Position numbers and translations under genes: made by a program. This document shows, piece by piece, positions 60,633 through 64,000 of a stretch of 64,000 nt of DNA (positions are counted from its first letter, which is position 1; the number at the start of each line of letters is the position of its first letter). Source of the DNA: DAMCAP01 sp032059445 (GTDB taxonomy: Bacteria > Bacillota > Clostridia > Oscillospirales > Ruminococcaceae); assembly GCA_032059445.1 (NCBI GenBank), contig DAMCAP010000003.1, forward strand, positions 62,001-126,000, written 5' to 3'. Below the pieces are notes generated by a model. It was given only the letters and a program-made list of their open reading frames with translations. It made no database searches and was not told the origin of the DNA.

Positions 60633-60688
60633 TTCGAATCCATCCTGCCCAACCAAATAAACCCCCATAAACACTACGTTTGCGGGGG
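60633..60688 (+). repeat. Attachment-type direct repeat, right copy
   Basis: The same 56 bases as 58317-58372 with one difference, but preceded by unrelated AT-rich sequence, so it is only a tRNA fragment. Its hairpin and T tract could still terminate transcription. Confidence 0.85.
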
Positions 60689-61072
60689 GCTTTTTGTATC
60701 TGTACCACACTTTAGTCTTAATCTGTATCCTTAATTATATCTATAAAGAGCTCGTGAATTTCTAAGAACAGCCAATAAAGGAATTATATCAGGAGGTTTT
60801 TGGAAGGCAGAAGTAGACCCTAATATAGCACGAAATGGCGCAGCTTTCATGCTGCAGGTCGGTGGGGGTATTTTCTGTAGGGGAATTTGTCTTAAAAGAT
60901 TTATTATAACAAAGAAAAATGGTACACTCAACTTATATAAGAGAGAAATACGATTCATTTTAATTGCGTATTATAGCAATGAGCAATTCAACATTAAGAA
61001 AACAATAACAATGATAATGTGAAATGCATTTCTGAAGATTATTGTTTATCTATCTGCTGAGGGGGTTAGAGT
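60689..61072. other. Non-coding region right of the island
   Basis: Contains one more ACCACACTTT (60704-60713) and a diverged relative of the 60347-60402 block. There is no credible gene before the GNAT gene at 61073. This may be the residue of a second element end. Confidence 0.4.
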
Positions 61073-61498
61073 ATGAATATAATTTATCAAACAGATTTAT
61101 CAAATATAACACAAGATAATTTGTCCTGTTTTTGTGTCGGGTGGAGATACCCAATAACGGGGAGTGAGATGTATCAAATACTTCAGAACAGCTATAGCTT
61201 TGTTTTGGCAATACATGACAATCGAGTAGTTGGTTTTGTTAATGCACTGTCTGATGGCGTGAAATTTGCATTTATTCCTATGCTTGAGGTGCAGCCAGAA
61301 TACAAAAATAAAGGGATTGGCTCAAAATTGCTTGAAGTGCTATTTGATAACTTAAAAGATATTCCAAATATTGATTTAACCTGTGATGCACAACTACAAG
61401 CATTTTATTCGAAATTTGGGATGTTAAAATCACATGGTATGGTGTTAAGAAAGTACTTAACTAAAGAAGAAATAGAGTGGTATAGAAGCAATTCTTAA
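61073..61498 (+). CDS. GNAT family N-acetyltransferase
   Basis: A 141-residue acetyltransferase. The acetyl-CoA-binding motif is PEYKNKGIGSKLLEVLFD (Q/R-x-x-G-x-G/A), preceded by IPMLEVQ and followed by DLTCDAQLQAFYSKFGM. The substrate is unknown. A GAGGGGG site precedes the ATG. The gene is AT-rich compared with the core region and lies next to the tRNA island, so it may also be acquired. Confidence 0.88.
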   Translation: MNIIYQTDLSNITQDNLSCFCVGWRYPITGSEMYQILQNSYSFVLAIHDNRVVGFVNALSDGVKFAFIPMLEVQPEYKNKGIGSKLLEVLFDNLKDIPNIDLTCDAQLQAFYSKFGMLKSHGMVLRKYLTKEEIEWYRSNS

Positions 61499-61558
61499 CT
61501 TGCTGTTATGAATATGTACATTACATAGATAATGCGAAGATCAGTATTATATACAAAA

Positions 61559-61589
61559 GAGTGCAAGCATTAAGTAGCATGCTTGCACT
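61559..61589 (+). terminator. Rho-independent terminator
   Basis: Stem GAGTGCAAGCAT with a 12-base partner ATGCTTGCACTC, followed by TTTATTT. Confidence 0.88.
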
Positions 61590-61765
61590 CTTTATTTAAC
61601 AATGGAAGAAGAAAAGGCCGGTTTATTTGTTATATCTTTTCTAACTGATATTTTTGATCTATAATAGGAACAGATTATTTACTGATATGTTTATCACTAC
61701 AGCGTTAAGAAGAAAGCAACGGAGACGGGCTTTTTATAAGACCTATACTGAAAGGAGGTATACTT

Positions 61766-62443
61766 TTGAAGCAAATTATGGTCGTCGAAGACGATAAAGC
61801 AATGTCGAATGGCATTGCACTTGCATTGCAAAATCCAGAGATTTATGTTTGCCAATGTCATAATATTATCTCTGCAAAAAGCAGCCTGGCAAAAGAGAGC
61901 TTTGATTTGCTGATTTTAGATATTAACCTGCCTGATGGAAACGGCCTGGAATTATTATGTGAGGTTAAGAAAAATTCTAACGCCCCTGTAATTCTGCTGA
62001 CAGCAAATGATATGGAAACCGATATTGTAACAGGCCTTGAGTTGGGAGCTGATGACTATATCACCAAGCCCTTCAGTCTTGCTGTACTTCGCGCGAGGGT
62101 AAATACCCAACTGCGAAAGCAAATAGTTACCTCTACAAGCAGTTTCAGTCAGGATGGTTTTGTCTTTGACTTTGATAAAATGGAGTTTTTAAAAGATGGC
62201 TCTCCTATAGAATTGAGCAAAACAGAGCAGAAGCTTTTGCGTATGCTGGTAGAGAACAGAGACATCACCCTTGAGCGAAGTGTATTGATTGATCGCATAT
62301 GGACGGATGGTGCTGAGTATGTAGATGAAAATGCCTTGTCTGTCACAATTAAGAGATTACGTGGTAAATTAGAAGATAACCCTACAAAACCTCATTATAT
62401 TAAAACCGTTTATGGAATCGGTTATATCTGGGCGGTGAAGTGA
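61766..62443 (+). CDS. OmpR-family response regulator (Bce-type)
   Basis: A 225-residue regulator with TTG start after AAAGGAGG. The receiver domain has acidic pocket EDD (residues 8-10), phospho-acceptor Asp52 in LLILDINLPDG, and Thr and Lys switch residues (LLTAND, DDYITKPF). The C-terminal winged helix ends HYIKTVYGIGYIWAVK. The histidine kinase follows immediately, and an ABC transporter gene follows that, the layout of antimicrobial-peptide resistance modules such as BceRS-AB. Confidence 0.9.
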   Translation: MKQIMVVEDDKAMSNGIALALQNPEIYVCQCHNIISAKSSLAKESFDLLILDINLPDGNGLELLCEVKKNSNAPVILLTANDMETDIVTGLELGADDYITKPFSLAVLRARVNTQLRKQIVTSTSSFSQDGFVFDFDKMEFLKDGSPIELSKTEQKLLRMLVENRDITLERSVLIDRIWTDGAEYVDENALSVTIKRLRGKLEDNPTKPHYIKTVYGIGYIWAVK

Positions 62444-63289
62444 GTGGGTATCTTTACGACTGATAAAGCAATTAGGCGCCTTAATCGGATGATTAACAAC
62501 GCCATCGAGGGAAGATCCATTGAAAACGGATTTGACGAGACAAAAATGTCGGCGCTCGAAACAAAACTCTCTCATTATCTTGCAGCAAATAGTGCTACCA
62601 GATCCCAGCTTGCCGAGGAAAAAGCAAAGATCAATGAGCTGATTTCTGAGATCTCACACCAGACCAAAACACCTATCGCAAATATCCTGCTTTACACGCA
62701 GATTTTAGAGGAATGTGATCTTCCTGATAGAGAAAGACTATGTGTGCAGTCCCTGGTGGGGCAGGCGGAAAAACTGAACTTTCTCATCACTTCTTTGGTT
62801 AAAATTTCGCGACTCGAAACAGGAATTATTTCAGTTTCGCCTAAACGAAGCGATATACAGTCGCTTTTGGATGAGGTAATCCGTCAAGTAGCGCCTAAGG
62901 CTCAATGCAAGGGTATATCACTCGCCTGCGAAAAAACAGAAGCCTCTGCCGTATTTGATCCCAAATGGACGACAGAGGCTATCTATAACATTGTGGATAA
63001 CGCCGCCAAATACACCCCTCAAGGCGGAAGTATTCATATTTGTGTAGCTGTTTATGAGTTGTTTGCCAGAATTGATATTAAAGACACGGGTATTGGCATC
63101 AGCGAAGAGGAAACAGCAAAAGTTTTTACCCGTTTTTATCGCTCTCCAACTGTCAGCGATGAGGAAGGCGTAGGCATAGGGCTATACCTTGCAAGACAAA
63201 TCATCGCCGATGAGGGTGGGTATATAAAAGTGCAATCCGAGCTTGGCAAGGGAAGCACCTTTTCCGTTTTCCTTCCTCTTGATAGCTGA
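62444..63289 (+). CDS. Histidine kinase without membrane segments
   Basis: A 281-residue kinase. The GTG start directly follows the regulator's stop codon. The dimerisation H-box is EISHQTKTPIANI with His72; the ATPase domain has the N-box NIVDNAAKYTP, DTGIGIS and GVGIGLYLARQI. No hydrophobic membrane helix is present in the ~60 residues before the H-box, while BceS-type sensors have two. The kinase should therefore be cytosolic and may sense through the adjacent ABC transporter. Confidence 0.9.
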   Translation: MGIFTTDKAIRRLNRMINNAIEGRSIENGFDETKMSALETKLSHYLAANSATRSQLAEEKAKINELISEISHQTKTPIANILLYTQILEECDLPDRERLCVQSLVGQAEKLNFLITSLVKISRLETGIISVSPKRSDIQSLLDEVIRQVAPKAQCKGISLACEKTEASAVFDPKWTTEAIYNIVDNAAKYTPQGGSIHICVAVYELFARIDIKDTGIGISEEETAKVFTRFYRSPTVSDEEGVGIGLYLARQIIADEGGYIKVQSELGKGSTFSVFLPLDS

Positions 63290-63323
63290 ATCTTTCAAAA
63301 CTGTTAGATTTGAGAGGAGTTTA

Positions 63324-63342
63324 GAAAGACTCTCGAAAGATT
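63324..63342 (+). promoter_or_regulatory. Candidate response-regulator operator upstream of the ABC transporter
   Basis: Two direct repeats, GAAAGACT (63324-63331) and GAAAGATT (63335-63342), are 11 bp apart, one helical turn, as OmpR-family proteins prefer. A TATAAT (63369-63374) follows 26 bases later with no good -35, consistent with an activated promoter. Confidence 0.45.
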
Positions 63343-63398
63343 TTCCGTGTATAGTTGTATTATAGGAATATAATACAGACTTTTACGGAGGATATTAC

Positions 63399-64000
63399 AT
63401 GACTATTCTTGAAACCAGAGGTTTACAGAAGATATATGGCAGTGGTGACACCGCCGTCCATGCTTTGGATGGGGTAAACATGACTGTGGAAAATGGTGAG
63501 TTTGTTGCAATCGTAGGCACATCAGGTAGCGGTAAATCGACACTACTGCATATGTTGGGCGGGCTTGATTACCCCACCTCGGGCGAAGTAGTTGTGGATG
63601 GACAAGATATTCTAAGCCTGAAGGATGAAGCGCTGACCATCTTTCGTCGAAGAAAGATCGGATTTGTCTTTCAAAGCTACAATCTTGTACCAGTGCTGAA
63701 TGTTTACGAGAATATCGTACTGCCCGTTCAGCTTGATGGTAATACAGCGGACAACGAATATGTAAATGACATCATCAAAACTCTTGGACTAGAAACCAAG
63801 CTGCAAAACTTGCCCAATAACCTTTCTGGTGGGCAGCAGCAACGAGTTGCTATTGCTCGTGCTCTTGCCTCTAAGCCAGCAATCATCTTAGCGGACGAAC
63901 CGACAGGAAACCTTGACAGCAAAACTAGTCAGGATGTTTTAAGCTTACTGAAGGTTACAGGCCAAAGGTTTAAGCAGACCATTGTGATGATCACCCATAA
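63399..64000 (+). CDS. ABC transporter ATP-binding protein (MacB/BceA type), cut by the window edge
   Basis: The first 200 codons are present; the gene runs off the right edge. Walker A GTSGSGKST, Q-loop GFVFQSYNLVPVL, signature LSGGQQQRVAIARAL, Walker B IILADEPTGNLD and the start of the H-loop (MITH) are all there. This subgroup works with large FtsX-type permeases that remove cell-wall-active peptides or lipoprotein substrates. The ATG follows ACGGAGG. Its promoter region holds putative regulator repeats. Confidence 0.92.
   Translation, partial: MTILETRGLQKIYGSGDTAVHALDGVNMTVENGEFVAIVGTSGSGKSTLLHMLGGLDYPTSGEVVVDGQDILSLKDEALTIFRRRKIGFVFQSYNLVPVLNVYENIVLPVQLDGNTADNEYVNDIIKTLGLETKLQNLPNNLSGGQQQRVAIARALASKPAIILADEPTGNLDSKTSQDVLSLLKVTGQRFKQTIVMITH

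Larger units (their letters stand above)
58317..60688. mobile_element. Putative tRNA-Gln island carrying an ABC-F gene, no integrase
   Basis: A 2.3-kb segment between the two copies of the tRNA-Gln 3' end. It holds one intact gene (ABC-F) and about 420 non-coding bases. Copies of (T)ACCACACTTT near both ends resemble integrase arm sites. There is no recombinase gene, so it is either a deletion remnant, an element mobilised in trans, or an internal fragment of a larger composite. Confidence 0.6.

Overview
The window looks like a scaffolded chromosome segment of an endospore-forming, low-to-mid GC Firmicute of class Clostridia, probably Oscillospiraceae-like. The lineage is inferred from gene content: spoVS next to ymdB, a DUF2508-bofA pair, asp23-fakA, walJ-rlmH, ydjFGI-like stress genes and a class A-type rnpB. 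Four runs of exactly ten N (14908, 22850, 39123, 56053) are assembly gaps, and each one interrupts an otherwise intact gene.

Layout. 1-5.2 kb: end of a secreted protein, an ABC-F gene with a long leader, and an MBOAT/DHHW/DUF4358 operon whose two enzyme-like members have both lost their catalytic residues. 5.2-13 kb: tandem small membrane proteins, a two-subunit chromate-type transporter, RidA, a second ABC-F, a flavin reductase-like protein, an acidic repeat protein, a YhfC-like membrane protein and DUF2508-bofA. 13.4-19.1 kb: a PspA/zinc-ribbon/SPFH membrane-stress operon, a PlsC-type acyltransferase and arginase.

19.2-31.9 kb is a 12.7 kb integrative mobilizable element bounded by imperfect terminal inverted repeats and sitting between arginase and rnpB. 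It carries a large serine recombinase, a TnpW-like protein, a relaxase with a second gene nested in another frame, MobC, a structured oriT candidate, a RepA-like ATPase and a DUF6076 protein. Its cargo is a tightly overlapping five-gene cassette: XRE regulator, SAM-binding protein without a catalytic motif, Eco57I-type methylase, HEPN-like protein, and a GIY-YIG/SF2-helicase protein. This cassette is the best candidate in the window for a poorly described defence system.

31.9-53.3 kb is mostly core genome: rnpB, an RluA-type synthase, two copies of a 186-bp non-coding repeat, ymdB, spoVS, a solute-binding lipoprotein, asp23-fakA, murA, walJ, rlmH, a GNAT, a YfhO-type membrane protein, and recA-recX-rimO-pgsA-cysS-mtn. 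A degenerate tandem array of palindromic ~85-bp units lies just upstream of recA. 53.3-57.6 kb: a frameshifted GNAT, a lipoprotein and a chemotaxis receptor. 58 kb: four tRNA genes (Gly, Arg, His, Gln). The 3' end of tRNA-Gln plus its terminator is duplicated 2.3 kb downstream, and the two copies flank a Uup-like ABC-F gene with no integrase, like a small tRNA-targeted island or its remnant. The window ends in a Bce-type module: response regulator, membrane-segment-free histidine kinase and the start of an ABC transporter ATPase.
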